Assembly: GCF_016806695.1 (NCBI RefSeq)
Contig: NZ_WUED01000004.1
Span: 78,252 to 142,251 of the forward strand
Origin: Campylobacter bilis
GTDB taxonomy: Bacteria; Campylobacterota; Campylobacteria; Campylobacterales; Campylobacteraceae
DNA length: 64,000 bases
Direction of reading: 5' to 3'
Shown in pieces: positions 54,300 to 63,678 of this stretch (positions are counted from its first letter, which is position 1; each line of letters starts with the position of its first letter). The position numbers and the translations under genes were made by a program. Below the pieces are notes generated by a model. It was not told the origin of the DNA. It saw only the letters and a list, made by a program, of their open reading frames with translations, and searched no databases.

Positions 54300-57200
54300 A
54301 TGAGTCAGTTTACACATTTACATTTGCATACAGAATATTCTTTGCTTGATGGAGCAAATAAGATTAAAGAATTAGCATTAACTTTAAAAGAACAAGGCGC
54401 CACAAGTGTAGCCATGACAGATCATGGCAATATGTTTGGAGCTATTGATTTTTATCAAACCATGAAAGCACAAGGTTTAAAGCCCATCATCGGGCTAGAA
54501 GCGTATTTGCATAATCAAGATGAGTTAGATGATAGAAGTTCACGCCAGCGTTTTCATTTATGTTTATATGCTAAAAATGAAATAGGTTATCAAAATTTAA
54601 TGTATTTGAGTTCTCAAAGTTATATTAAAGGCTTATATTATTATCCGCGTATTAATAAAAAGCTTTTACAAGAGTATAGTGAAGGTTTGATTTGTTCTTC
54701 AGCATGTTTACAAGGTGAGATAAATTGGCATTTAAATACTCACAATGAGAGGAATTTACGCTTTGGTGCAAAGGGCTATGAAGCAGCAAAAGAAGCGGCT
54801 TTATGGTATAAAGATATTTTCGGTGAGGATTTTTATTTAGAAATCATGCGTCATGGTATCAATGATCAAAGAATGATAGATGATGATATTATAAGACTTT
54901 CTAAAGAATTAAATATCAAAATAATTGCTACAAATGATACCCATTATACCTTTAAAGAAAGAGCGGCTGCACATGAAGTTTTTATGTGTATAGCTATGGG
55001 TAAAAAGCTTAATGATCCAGATAGAATACGCCATAGTGTGCATGAGTTTTATGTCAAAAGTCCTGAGCAAATGAGTGAAATTTTTGCTGATATTCCAGAA
55101 GCTATAGAAAATACACAAGAAATAGCCAATAAATGCAATTTAGAATTAGATCTAGGCAACCCAACCCCACCTAATTTCAAATTCACAAGAGAATATGCTA
55201 AAAAATACAATATCTCTTTACCTGAAGAAAACAAAGATTTTAGCTTTGATAATGATAACACTGTCTTTGAAGAGCTTTGCAAAATGGGGCTTGAAGAAAG
55301 GTTAAAATTTATCGATGCAAGCAAGCATGAAGAATACAGACAAAGACTTAATATAGAAATTGACATCATTAAAAACATGAAATTTTCAGGCTATATGCTT
55401 ATAGTTCACGATTTTATTAAGGTGGCTAAAGACAGAGGTATCCCTGTAGGTCCTGGAAGGGGATCGGCTGCGGGAAGTTTGGTTTCTTATTGTTTGAGAA
55501 TCACAGATTTAGATCCTATTCCTTATAGTTTGCTTTTTGAACGTTTTTTAAACCCTGAGCGTATAAGCATGCCTGATATTGATGTGGATTTTTGCCAAGA
55601 CAGACGTGCTGAAGTGATTGATTATGTGATTGATAAATACGGATCGGATAAGGTTGCACAGGTAATTACCTTTGGTAAGCTTTTAGCCAAGGGTGTTATC
55701 CGTGATGTGGCCAGGGTTTGTGATATGAGTATACAGGATGCTGATGAGCTTGCCAAGCTTGTTCCAGAAGAGCTTAAAATCACTCTTGATGCTGCTTATG
55801 AAAAAGAGCCAAAAATCAAAGAATTTATCAATCGTCATCCTAAAGGTCCTGAAGTTTGGGAGTACGCAAAAGCCCTAGAGGGTTTAAATCGCAATGCAGG
55901 TATGCATGCAGCAGGTGTGGTGATTTCTAATGAAAGTTTATGGAAAAAAACCCCGCTTTTTAGACAGAGTAAAAATGATGAAAGGCATCTAGTTACTCAA
56001 TATTCTAAGGATCATTTAGAAGATGTGGATTTGATAAAATTTGATTTCTTAGGTCTTAAAACTTTAACTGTGATCAATAATGCCATGAAACTTATTAAAA
56101 AGCGTTATGATAAAGATATTATTTGGGAGGCTATTGATGTTAATGATAGTAAAGTGTATAAAACCATACAAAGTGGAAATACTCTAGGAATTTTCCAAAT
56201 AGAATCTGAAGGCATGCAAAGCTTAAATGCACGCTTAAAACCTGAGCGTTTTGAAGATATTATCGCTGTTCTTGCACTTTATCGTCCAGGTCCTATGGAA
56301 TCAGGAATGCTTGATGATTTTATCGATAGAAAGCATGGGATAAAAAGCATACAATATCCTTTTGAAATTTTAAAGAAAGTTTTAGAACCAACCTATGGAG
56401 TCATCGTTTATCAAGAACAAGTTATGCAAATTGTTCAAATCATAGGCGGCTTTTCTTTAGGAGGTGCTGATGTGGTGCGTCGTGCCATGGGTAAAAAAGA
56501 CCCTGAAAAAATGAAAAAATTAAAAGGCGAATTTGCAGATGGTGCACAAAAGCAAGGCTATGATAGAGCCAAGGCAGAGAATTTGTGGGAATTGATTGTT
56601 AAATTCTCTGGATATGGTTTTAATAAATCTCACTCAGCTGCTTATGCGCTTATTACTTTTCAAACTGCTTATTTAAAGACTTATTATCCTAGTGAATTTA
56701 TGGCAGCACTTTTAACAAGTGAGGAGAATAATGTAGATAAAATTGCAGTCTATATTGATGAAATGAAAAAAATGAATATCAAGCTTTTACCCCCTTCTGT
56801 TAATAAAGCTATCCGTGAATTTAGCGCCTTAGAGCAGGGTGGCAAAGATGCTATTTTATATGGTCTTGGAGCTATAAAAAGTGTGGGAATTCCCGCAGTT
56901 GAGAATTTGCTTGAAGCAAGAGAAGAGGGTGAATTTAAAAATATTAATGATTTTTTAAGTAAAATAGATCCTACTAAAATCAATCGTAGAACCCTAGAAA
57001 GCCTTATTAAAGCTGGGGCTTTTGATGAGTTTGGTTTGACTAGGAAAACTTTATTTGATAATATGGAAAATCTTACCGAAGCTTCGCGTAAGATGGCAGA
57101 AGTGAGAAAAAATGCTTTAAGTTCTCTCTTTGGGCAAGAGGAATTAACCTCAGGCGTGCAGGTTAATTTTAATGCTAAAAGTGAAGAATTTGAATTGATG

Positions 57201-57902
57201 GAAAAATTAGCTTATGAAAAAGAAATTTTAGGAATTTATATTTCGGGCCATCCTTTAGACAGATTTTATGAGCAAATCAATGCTATAGCTTATGTAAAAA
57301 GCCTAGATTTTGAAAATTTAAAAAATAATGGCGAGATTTTAAGCATAGGTAAAATCGAAGATTTTAAATCCATGATGAGTAAGAGCAACAGACGCTATGG
57401 AAGACTTGAAATTTTAGATTATTATTCTTCATTTGAAGTTACTGTTTTTGAAGATAATATTGAAGAAATAGAAAATATTGTTAAAAATGAAGCTTTAAAA
57501 AACCAGCCTTATGGGTTTATCCTAGGTTTTAAAACACAAGGTGGAGAAAAGCCAAGCTTATTTTTCAAAGCGATGAAAAATTTACAAGATCTTCAAGATA
57601 GTGATATTAAAGCTATTAAAAAATTTAATACCAAAAAAGTCCTTCAAAATAAAGTCCAAAATCAATTTACCTCAGAGCCTAAAGAATTTGAAAAAAATAT
57701 CATAGAATTAGATCTAACCCGTTTAAATAGGGAATTAATCTATGAAATTCATGAAATTGCTAGAAATGCACACAATCCTAATGAAAAAAACAATAAAAAA
57801 CTTGTTTTAAAAGTCATCACAGCAGGATCATGCTTGTTATATCATACAGATTTTATTATTTCTGATACTATTAGTGAGCAAATCGCTACTAAATACGTTT
57901 AA
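54300..57902 (+). CDS. dnaE: DNA polymerase III alpha subunit DnaE
   Basis: A 1200-residue replicative polymerase of DnaE1 type. The PHP domain opens with FTHLHLHTEYSLLDGA (metal-binding His retained), the palm has GPGRGSAAGSLVSY and the catalytic P-D-I-D-V-D (D426, D428), then thumb, fingers (GRNAGMHAAGVVIS, YGVIVYQEQVMQI, GFNKSHSAAYA), an HhH domain (INDFLSKIDPTKINRRTLESLIKAGAFD) and an OB fold (EILSIGKIEDFKSMM). Length is normal. Confidence 0.97.
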   Translation: MSQFTHLHLHTEYSLLDGANKIKELALTLKEQGATSVAMTDHGNMFGAIDFYQTMKAQGLKPIIGLEAYLHNQDELDDRSSRQRFHLCLYAKNEIGYQNLMYLSSQSYIKGLYYYPRINKKLLQEYSEGLICSSACLQGEINWHLNTHNERNLRFGAKGYEAAKEAALWYKDIFGEDFYLEIMRHGINDQRMIDDDIIRLSKELNIKIIATNDTHYTFKERAAAHEVFMCIAMGKKLNDPDRIRHSVHEFYVKSPEQMSEIFADIPEAIENTQEIANKCNLELDLGNPTPPNFKFTREYAKKYNISLPEENKDFSFDNDNTVFEELCKMGLEERLKFIDASKHEEYRQRLNIEIDIIKNMKFSGYMLIVHDFIKVAKDRGIPVGPGRGSAAGSLVSYCLRITDLDPIPYSLLFERFLNPERISMPDIDVDFCQDRRAEVIDYVIDKYGSDKVAQVITFGKLLAKGVIRDVARVCDMSIQDADELAKLVPEELKITLDAAYEKEPKIKEFINRHPKGPEVWEYAKALEGLNRNAGMHAAGVVISNESLWKKTPLFRQSKNDERHLVTQYSKDHLEDVDLIKFDFLGLKTLTVINNAMKLIKKRYDKDIIWEAIDVNDSKVYKTIQSGNTLGIFQIESEGMQSLNARLKPERFEDIIAVLALYRPGPMESGMLDDFIDRKHGIKSIQYPFEILKKVLEPTYGVIVYQEQVMQIVQIIGGFSLGGADVVRRAMGKKDPEKMKKLKGEFADGAQKQGYDRAKAENLWELIVKFSGYGFNKSHSAAYALITFQTAYLKTYYPSEFMAALLTSEENNVDKIAVYIDEMKKMNIKLLPPSVNKAIREFSALEQGGKDAILYGLGAIKSVGIPAVENLLEAREEGEFKNINDFLSKIDPTKINRRTLESLIKAGAFDEFGLTRKTLFDNMENLTEASRKMAEVRKNALSSLFGQEELTSGVQVNFNAKSEEFELMEKLAYEKEILGIYISGHPLDRFYEQINAIAYVKSLDFENLKNNGEILSIGKIEDFKSMMSKSNRRYGRLEILDYYSSFEVTVFEDNIEEIENIVKNEALKNQPYGFILGFKTQGGEKPSLFFKAMKNLQDLQDSDIKAIKKFNTKKVLQNKVQNQFTSEPKEFEKNIIELDLTRLNRELIYEIHEIARNAHNPNEKNNKKLVLKVITAGSCLLYHTDFIISDTISEQIATKYV

Positions 57903-57921
57903 GTAAGATTTTCTTACTTAA
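57899..57921. terminator. Bidirectional hairpin terminator between dnaE and yggS
   Basis: TTAAGTAAGA and TCTTACTTAA pair over TTT; the stem includes the dnaE stop and the last codons of the opposing gene. Confidence 0.65.
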
Positions 57922-58546
57922 GATTTTTAAATAAAACACTTCCTAATCTTACCATATTAGATCCGCATTTTATAGCCAGTGTGAAATCGCTACTCATACC
58001 CATAGAGCAAATTTTAGCCCCATATTTTTGTAATTTCTCATAAATACTAAAAGTCAAATCAAAGCTTTTGGCAATCTCATTTGTATCATTGCTGTGGCTT
58101 CCTATACTCATCACACCACAGAGATTTAAGCGAGGGCATTCTTCTTGGATTTTCAAATATTCTTCAATGGCTAATTCAGGATCTAAACCGCTTTTGCTAT
58201 TTTCTTTAGCACTATTGATTTCTAATAAAGTATCAAGCCTATAATCAAGTCTTTTATCCACAGCCTTAGCTATTTTTATCCCATTGCAAGAATGCCACAA
58301 TACAGGCTTTTGTTTAAGAAGCAAATTGATTTTATTGCTTTGTAAACTTCCTATAAAATGCCATTGAATATCTGCTTTTTTATTATCAAGAATGCCTTTT
58401 TTTTGTGCTAAGGCTTGGACTTGATTTTCTCCAAATTCTTTAATGCCTCTCATATAAATTTTTTCTATGATATTAGCATCGACATATTTACTTGCAGCTA
58501 CTAAACGTATGTTTTTTGTTTGTTCTAAAATTTCTTCTATACTCAT
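57914..58546 (-). CDS. YggS family pyridoxal-phosphate homeostasis protein
   Basis: A 210-residue PLP-binding barrel: IRLVAASKYVDAN with the Schiff-base Lys, FGENQVQ, WHFIGSLQSNK, CGVMSIGSHS, and SMGMSSDFTLAIKCGSNMVRLGS as phosphate site. It buffers free PLP and has no known enzyme activity. It lies 20 bases downstream of flaC. Confidence 0.95.
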   Translation of the reverse strand: MSIEEILEQTKNIRLVAASKYVDANIIEKIYMRGIKEFGENQVQALAQKKGILDNKKADIQWHFIGSLQSNKINLLLKQKPVLWHSCNGIKIAKAVDKRLDYRLDTLLEINSAKENSKSGLDPELAIEEYLKIQEECPRLNLCGVMSIGSHSNDTNEIAKSFDLTFSIYEKLQKYGAKICSMGMSSDFTLAIKCGSNMVRLGSVLFKNLK

Positions 58547-58566
58547 TAAAGCCTTTCTTTGCTATG

Positions 58567-59304
58567 TTATTGCAATAAAATAGCAATTTTTTTATGAAGA
58601 TCAAGTTGGTATTGTACCTTAGCAAAAGTACTAGCATTTTCTTTAAGATAATCAAGATTGAAATCTTCAAGTTTTTTTACTATATCGTTGTGAGGCAAAT
58701 TATTCTCAACAGCCTTTGCTTGGATACTATTTTCTATATTAGTATGGATATTTAATACTATGGCATTTATTCCAGAATCAATTTCAGTTTTTAAGCTATC
58801 AATTTCTTGCATGAAATTTTTAATACTGCTAGCATCATCTATATCAAATCCATGAGTATGATGTATACTTTTGTTTTCATGTATTGTTAAAAAATTCATA
58901 GTTTCAAATACATTTTTTCCATTAAAATTAGCATGGCTAAAAGAATCATCTATGGCTTCTTGTAAGCGTATGGCCTCTGTTCTTAGCATGTTTTTTTGTA
59001 ATACGCTTAAGTTTGCATTATCAGCTTTTATAATAAGTTCATCGATCTTTTCTATATTTTTAGAGATTTGTGTGAGGCTTGTATGTGCTATTTGCAAAAT
59101 ACCTATAGCATCATACGCACTTGCAATGCCTTGATCTATAGTATTTGATGGGGTTTTTAAAACATCATTAATGGCTAAATTCGTCTTATCAATAGCATCA
59201 ATAGCACGAGCAGCTACAATATTCTCAACAGCCTGTTCATTACTCTTGCGCGCATTGTTTGGGTGTGCACTAAGCTGCATCGTGCTTACGCTAGAGACTT
59301 TCAC
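58567..59304 (-). CDS. flaC: FlaC, secreted flagellin-like protein
   Basis: A 245-residue protein with flagellin ends but no hypervariable D2/D3 middle. N-terminal: AVENIVAARAIDAIDKTNLAI, QGIASAYDAIGILQIAHTSL, MLRTEAIRLQEAIDDSF and FNGKNVF. C-terminal: SGINAIVLNIHTNIENSIQAKAVENNLPHNDIVKK and the terminal helix. In C. jejuni FlaC is exported by the flagellar apparatus and acts on host cells (known as modulating TLR5 signalling) instead of building the filament. Start is GTG 59304, six bases after AAGGA; nearby ATGs are out of frame. A short hairpin lies directly before the ribosome site. Confidence 0.93.
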   Translation of the reverse strand: MKVSSVSTMQLSAHPNNARKSNEQAVENIVAARAIDAIDKTNLAINDVLKTPSNTIDQGIASAYDAIGILQIAHTSLTQISKNIEKIDELIIKADNANLSVLQKNMLRTEAIRLQEAIDDSFSHANFNGKNVFETMNFLTIHENKSIHHTHGFDIDDASSIKNFMQEIDSLKTEIDSGINAIVLNIHTNIENSIQAKAVENNLPHNDIVKKLEDFNLDYLKENASTFAKVQYQLDLHKKIAILLQ

Positions 59305-59313
59305 ATCATTTCC

Positions 59314-59799
59314 TTAGGATAATTCTTTATCCTTTTCTAGCTTTTTAAAATTGAAAAAATACAAAACAACTTGCAAGATCAAAATGATCTTAATCACTCT
59401 TTCGCTTGCATTATGTATACTCACAAATTGTCTATCTTGAGTGATTTTTTCTCCTAAACTTTGAAGTTCTATTATAGTATGAGTGAAATAAAAAACAAAC
59501 ACCAAGCTAAGAATCAAAATAAGTATACTTAGAAGGAGTTTTGAAAATTTGATTTTAAAGCTAAATTTATCTTTCCTAAAAGAATAGCTTTCAAACAAGC
59601 AATTCACCACAGACACCCCTATGATCAAATATCCCATTTTGACAAAAATCTGTGTCATGATCAAGCCACTTTGAAAATGGCTTAAAACCCCATTTCCTAT
59701 CAAATCATGAGGGTAAAAAACTATCGGTGCGACAACTATGCCAAGCACAGCTTCTATTCCTATCATAGCTGCAAGCAAAAATAAATTAATAGCTTTCAA
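59314..59799 (-). CDS. Integral membrane protein, DUF4149-like
   Basis: A 161-residue protein with four hydrophobic segments: residues 3-25, 45-66, 83-106 and 134-150. The GIEAVLGIVVAPIVF start and FQSGLIMTQIFVKMGYL fit the DUF4149 family of unknown role. It ends nine bases before flaC, so the two are likely co-transcribed or the flaC promoter lies inside this gene. Confidence 0.82.
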   Translation of the reverse strand: MKAINLFLLAAMIGIEAVLGIVVAPIVFYPHDLIGNGVLSHFQSGLIMTQIFVKMGYLIIGVSVVNCLFESYSFRKDKFSFKIKFSKLLLSILILILSLVFVFYFTHTIIELQSLGEKITQDRQFVSIHNASERVIKIILILQVVLYFFNFKKLEKDKELS

Positions 59800-59814
59800 C
59801 TTTCTCTCCTTTTT

Positions 59815-60624
59815 TTATAATGTATCCATTGTATTAAAGCACGCTACAAAAGCCCGATTATAGCCTTGTTCGTCTTTAAAAAATTCGGCCTTAAATTGGC
59901 ATTGTTTTAAAATTTTTTCTAAAATTTCTCTTTGATCATAGCCAAATTCACAGGCTAAAAATGCAGCCTTTCTCTTTACAGCAAAATGGATGATTTCTTC
60001 TAAGATTTCATGGCCTTCTTTCCCGCCCCATAGGGCTTCTTTGGGTTCTTGTTCTACCCATAGATCAAGAGGATAGCTTTCTTTGATATAAGGGGGATTA
60101 GAAAAAATAAAATCATAATTTTGCGATATTTCTCTAAAATCACAGAGTTTAAAATCAATCAAATGATCAACCTTGTGTAATTTAGCATTTTTTAAAGCAA
60201 GCTTTAAAGCCTTAGCATTGATATCACAAGCTGTGATCTTAATCCCAAGTTCTTTAGCCAATACTATACTCAAAACCCCGCTTCCAAAGCCTATTTCTAA
60301 TATATTATCAAAATTATGTTTTTTGCATAAACGCAAGATCTCAAAGAGTAAAATTTCGCTATCGTAGCGCGGGATCAGCACCCCCTTAGTGATTTCAAAC
60401 TCCAAACCCCAAAAATCCACTTTTTTGAAAATATACTCAAAAGCCTCTCCTATTTTAAAGCGTTTCACAAGCTTAAAATAGGGTTTAAAATCAAATTCCA
60501 CATCCTCATTTAAAAAAAGCCAGGCCTTATCTTTTTGCAAATACTCACAGAGTATGAACACAGCTTCATTTTCATGTCCTTTAAGCATAGCCTTAGCTTT
60601 TATAAGAGCGTTTTTTATAGTCAA
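59815..60624 (-). CDS. prmC: Peptide chain release factor glutamine methyltransferase PrmC (HemK)
   Basis: A 269-residue methyltransferase: GVLIPRYDSEILLFE, ILEIGFGSGVLSIVLAKELG (SAM site) and FSNPPYI (the NPPY motif that holds glutamine). Methylates the GGQ glutamine of release factors. TTG start overlaps the stop of the protease gene. Confidence 0.95.
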   Translation of the reverse strand: MTIKNALIKAKAMLKGHENEAVFILCEYLQKDKAWLFLNEDVEFDFKPYFKLVKRFKIGEAFEYIFKKVDFWGLEFEITKGVLIPRYDSEILLFEILRLCKKHNFDNILEIGFGSGVLSIVLAKELGIKITACDINAKALKLALKNAKLHKVDHLIDFKLCDFREISQNYDFIFSNPPYIKESYPLDLWVEQEPKEALWGGKEGHEILEEIIHFAVKRKAAFLACEFGYDQREILEKILKQCQFKAEFFKDEQGYNRAFVACFNTMDTL

Positions 60625-61808
60625 GCAAGGGCCTTAAGTCTATCATGAATGCTAGGATGACTAAGATAAAAAAAGGTATATATCTTGCTTGTTTTGATAA
60701 AAGCCTTATTTTCTCTTGCTAAAGCTATCAATGCATTTTTCATATCTTCTTTACTAGTCATTTCCGATCCATATTTATCGGCTGCAAATTCGTTTTTCCT
60801 GCTTAAAGCATTAAGCATAGGCCAAAGAAGAAAATGAAAAATATTTCCAAAAATCAGCAAAAGCGCAAACACCCCAGCCTCAACACCTTCTAAGCCACTT
60901 TCAAAATACACAAATTCAGGCAAATGCGCAAAAACAAAAAAGAGTAAAAACAAAGCAATCGCACTGTTAAACAAAGCCTTAACAATATCTTTATGAGCAA
61001 AATGCCCAAGTTCATGCCCTAAAACCGCTAAAAGTTCTTTTTCGTTTAAAGCCTTCACAAGAGTGTCAAAAAGAACTACCCTTTTGCTTTTAAAAAGTCC
61101 GCCAAAATAAGCATTTAAACGCTTGTCTCTTTTGCTTGCATCCATGATGTAAATCCCATCAGCACGAAACCCACATTTTTGCATTAAAGCACTTATCTTG
61201 CCTAGCAAATTTTCATCATCAAGTTTTTGCATTTTGTTAAACAAAGGCGCGATAAAGCTAGGATAAATAAGATTGATAATAATCATAATGCTAAAAGCAA
61301 GCACAAAAGCCCCAATCCACCACCAACTACCGAAAAAATCATAGCAAAAAAGCAAAGCATACAAAATCACAAAGCCAAAAACCAAAGTCAAAGCAAGGCT
61401 TTTAAGATTGTCTTTGATAAAAAGACTCAAAGTCATGTTAGAAAACCCATGATCCTTGTCTTTAACAAAAGTTTCATAAAAATTTAAAGGTAAATTCAAA
61501 ATACTAGTCAAAATCAAAAAAGCAAGTAAAAATAAAGTATTCTCAAAGCGTGTATTATCATCAATGAGTAATTCTCTTAGGTAAAAAAAGCCAAATCCTA
61601 TCCATGTAATATTAACAATCAAAGTATAAAAATGCGAAAAAAGCTTAAATTTTTCATTCTCTATAGCGATATTGGCTGCGTTTTTATAGTCTTTTTCGTT
61701 GAGTATCTGAGCAGCTTGCTTTTTTTCTTTTTCTAAAAAGCGAATTTGATGGTAAGATATCCACGATAAAATTGCCGTATAAAGGCATAAAATTGCAACT
61801 AAAATCAT
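60621..61808 (-). CDS. M48 family zinc metalloprotease (Ste24/CAAX-protease type)
   Basis: A 395-residue membrane protease. The zinc site is HELGH (H265, E266, H269), with a third ligand in NEFAADKYG near residue 345. About seven hydrophobic segments surround it, and SHPSIHDRLKAL at the C-terminus is typical of Ste24-type M48 enzymes (residue layout longer than HtpX). Probably degrades or processes membrane proteins. prmC is coupled downstream. Confidence 0.9.
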   Translation of the reverse strand: MILVAILCLYTAILSWISYHQIRFLEKEKKQAAQILNEKDYKNAANIAIENEKFKLFSHFYTLIVNITWIGFGFFYLRELLIDDNTRFENTLFLLAFLILTSILNLPLNFYETFVKDKDHGFSNMTLSLFIKDNLKSLALTLVFGFVILYALLFCYDFFGSWWWIGAFVLAFSIMIIINLIYPSFIAPLFNKMQKLDDENLLGKISALMQKCGFRADGIYIMDASKRDKRLNAYFGGLFKSKRVVLFDTLVKALNEKELLAVLGHELGHFAHKDIVKALFNSAIALFLLFFVFAHLPEFVYFESGLEGVEAGVFALLLIFGNIFHFLLWPMLNALSRKNEFAADKYGSEMTSKEDMKNALIALARENKAFIKTSKIYTFFYLSHPSIHDRLKALA

Positions 61809-61944
61809 AAAATTTCCTTATTAATAATTTTTACCAATTCTAACTTAGAAATAATGCAACAAAGTTAACAATCCCAACAAACACATCCCATACTCTCATT
61901 TTCTTAAGCACCAAGCCAAAGTTTATAAATTACCTCATATCCCC

Positions 61945-62493
61945 TTAGCAGCTTTTCTTAGGACGGAAAACCTTGATAATTTCATCATTTGCCTTGATAT
62001 AAGTTCCTCCTATTAAATCTATACAATAAGGTATAGCCGCAAAAATAGGTTCTAAGCATTCTTTTATAGCCTTAGGATTCCCTGGTAAATTTATAATCAA
62101 AGATCGTTTACGAATCCCTGCTATCTGTCTTGAAAGTATGGCTGTAGGGACAAATTTCAAGCTTTCTAAGCGCATTAATTCCCCAAAACCTGGCAATATC
62201 TTATCACACACAGCTTCTGTAGCTTCAGGGGTGACATCGCGAGGTGCAGGCCCTGTCCCCCCACTAGTGAGTATCAAATCACACCCTTTTTCATCAGCTA
62301 GATAGATTAATCTTTCTACTATCAAATCATACTCATCTGCTATGAGTTCTTTATAATACAGCTTTTCGTTTATAATATAAGAATTTAAAACCTTTTCTAT
62401 TTCGGGCGTGGCTTTATCTTCGTATATTCCTTTACTTGCCCTATCACTTAGGGTTAAAATCCCTATTTTAATCTCATCTTTTCTTTCGCACAT
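61945..62493 (-). CDS. mogA: Molybdopterin adenylyltransferase MogA
   Basis: About 182 residues: IGILTLSDRASKGIYEDKATPEIE, LILTSGGTGPAPRDVTPEAT and LIINLPGNPKAIKECL are diagnostic. It adenylates molybdopterin before Mo insertion, needed for formate dehydrogenase and nitrate reductase. I place the start at ATG 62493, in a TGATG overlap with corA; in-frame TTG and GTG codons lie up to nine bases earlier. Confidence 0.94.
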   Translation of the reverse strand: MCERKDEIKIGILTLSDRASKGIYEDKATPEIEKVLNSYIINEKLYYKELIADEYDLIVERLIYLADEKGCDLILTSGGTGPAPRDVTPEATEAVCDKILPGFGELMRLESLKFVPTAILSRQIAGIRKRSLIINLPGNPKAIKECLEPIFAAIPYCIDLIGGTYIKANDEIIKVFRPKKSC

Positions 62494-63476
62494 CACAGCC
62501 AACCTTTCTTTTTGAAAAAAATCACAGGTAAAATAATAGAGACTATCATCACCCCAAGCACTATAGGATAAGCATAGTGAAATTCAAGCTCAGGTATGAA
62601 CTTAAAGTTCATCCCATAAATCGTCCCTATCAAAGTAGGAGGCATCATAGTCACAGTAGCCACAGTAAAAAGCTTGATGATTTTATTTTGTTCTATATTA
62701 ACTTGACTAGCAAGTATGGTTTGGATATTGTCTAAAATATTTAGTTCAGAAACGCTAAATTCAACCAAAGAATTTAAATCCTTTAAAACTATAGTCAAAT
62801 TCTGTTTCACATCTTTATCGATTTTATCACTTTTAAGCAAAGAAGTCATCGCCCTTCGCTTATCAAACAAAGAATCCCTAATGCGCATATTTAATTCTTG
62901 TAAGCTTGAAATATCTTTAAGCATAGCGTCATAATTATACTCATCTTTTTTTTCTAGCACGCTAGTTCTTAGGCGTCTTGCTTCCTTGTCTATCCACTCA
63001 AGCAAATCAGCATCCTTTTCTACACGCACTTCAAACATCTTATCAATAATATCAAAACCATCTTCAAAATTCTTAGGACTTGCTAGTATCCTAGCTTGAA
63101 TTTCTTCAAAAGTATGAAATTCGCTATATCTTATGGTAAATAATATATTTTTAGCTGTGACAAAAGTAACGATTTGGGTATAAAGCTTGATAGAATTTTC
63201 ATTATCTTTGTTTTTGTCAAGATCCTTGATCAAAAAATGAGCATTGATAGTTATACTAAGATTATCTTCCCAGTATTTCGCACTCAGTTCTATTTCTTCC
63301 CTTTCTTCTTTGCTAGGAAATTCAAGTTCAAATTTATCCGCTATGAAAGCAATTTCCGCAGAGCTAGGATGAAGCAAATCAATCCACAATATATTTTGTG
63401 GTAATTCTTGAGTATCAAGATCAAAGTGAATTTTTTGTACCAAAGCATTTGGGGTTTTGATATAAATATAAAGCAT
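62493..63476 (-). CDS. corA: CorA magnesium/cobalt transport protein
   Basis: A 327-residue CorA: long soluble N-terminal funnel (1-265, with a basic/acidic stalk helix), then two C-terminal transmembrane helices, the first ending in YGMNF (the GMN selectivity motif) and followed by the acidic loop IPELEF, and the tail KKKGW. Forms a pentameric Mg2+ channel. It heads the minus-strand mogA unit. Confidence 0.96.
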   Translation of the reverse strand: MLYIYIKTPNALVQKIHFDLDTQELPQNILWIDLLHPSSAEIAFIADKFELEFPSKEEREEIELSAKYWEDNLSITINAHFLIKDLDKNKDNENSIKLYTQIVTFVTAKNILFTIRYSEFHTFEEIQARILASPKNFEDGFDIIDKMFEVRVEKDADLLEWIDKEARRLRTSVLEKKDEYNYDAMLKDISSLQELNMRIRDSLFDKRRAMTSLLKSDKIDKDVKQNLTIVLKDLNSLVEFSVSELNILDNIQTILASQVNIEQNKIIKLFTVATVTMMPPTLIGTIYGMNFKFIPELEFHYAYPIVLGVMIVSIILPVIFFKKKGWL

Positions 63477-63678
63477 ATTTAGTCCTTATTCTAGCTTTGA
63501 AATTATAGCTTAGTTTTTTAAAAATACCTTGAATTTTATATGAATTCCACGCCTTAAAATGCATTTTTTTAAACTTAGCTTTTTTCAAAATTCTCACATT
63601 TTAACCTCCTTTTAAAACAATATATTTTATCATTACATAATTATTTTTTATATTTTATCTTACTTTAAAGGAACACTT

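Noticed and set aside
61227..61487. A plus-strand frame inside the M48 protease gene
   Set aside because: Lys/Asn/Ser-rich antisense of membrane helices; not credible as a protein.
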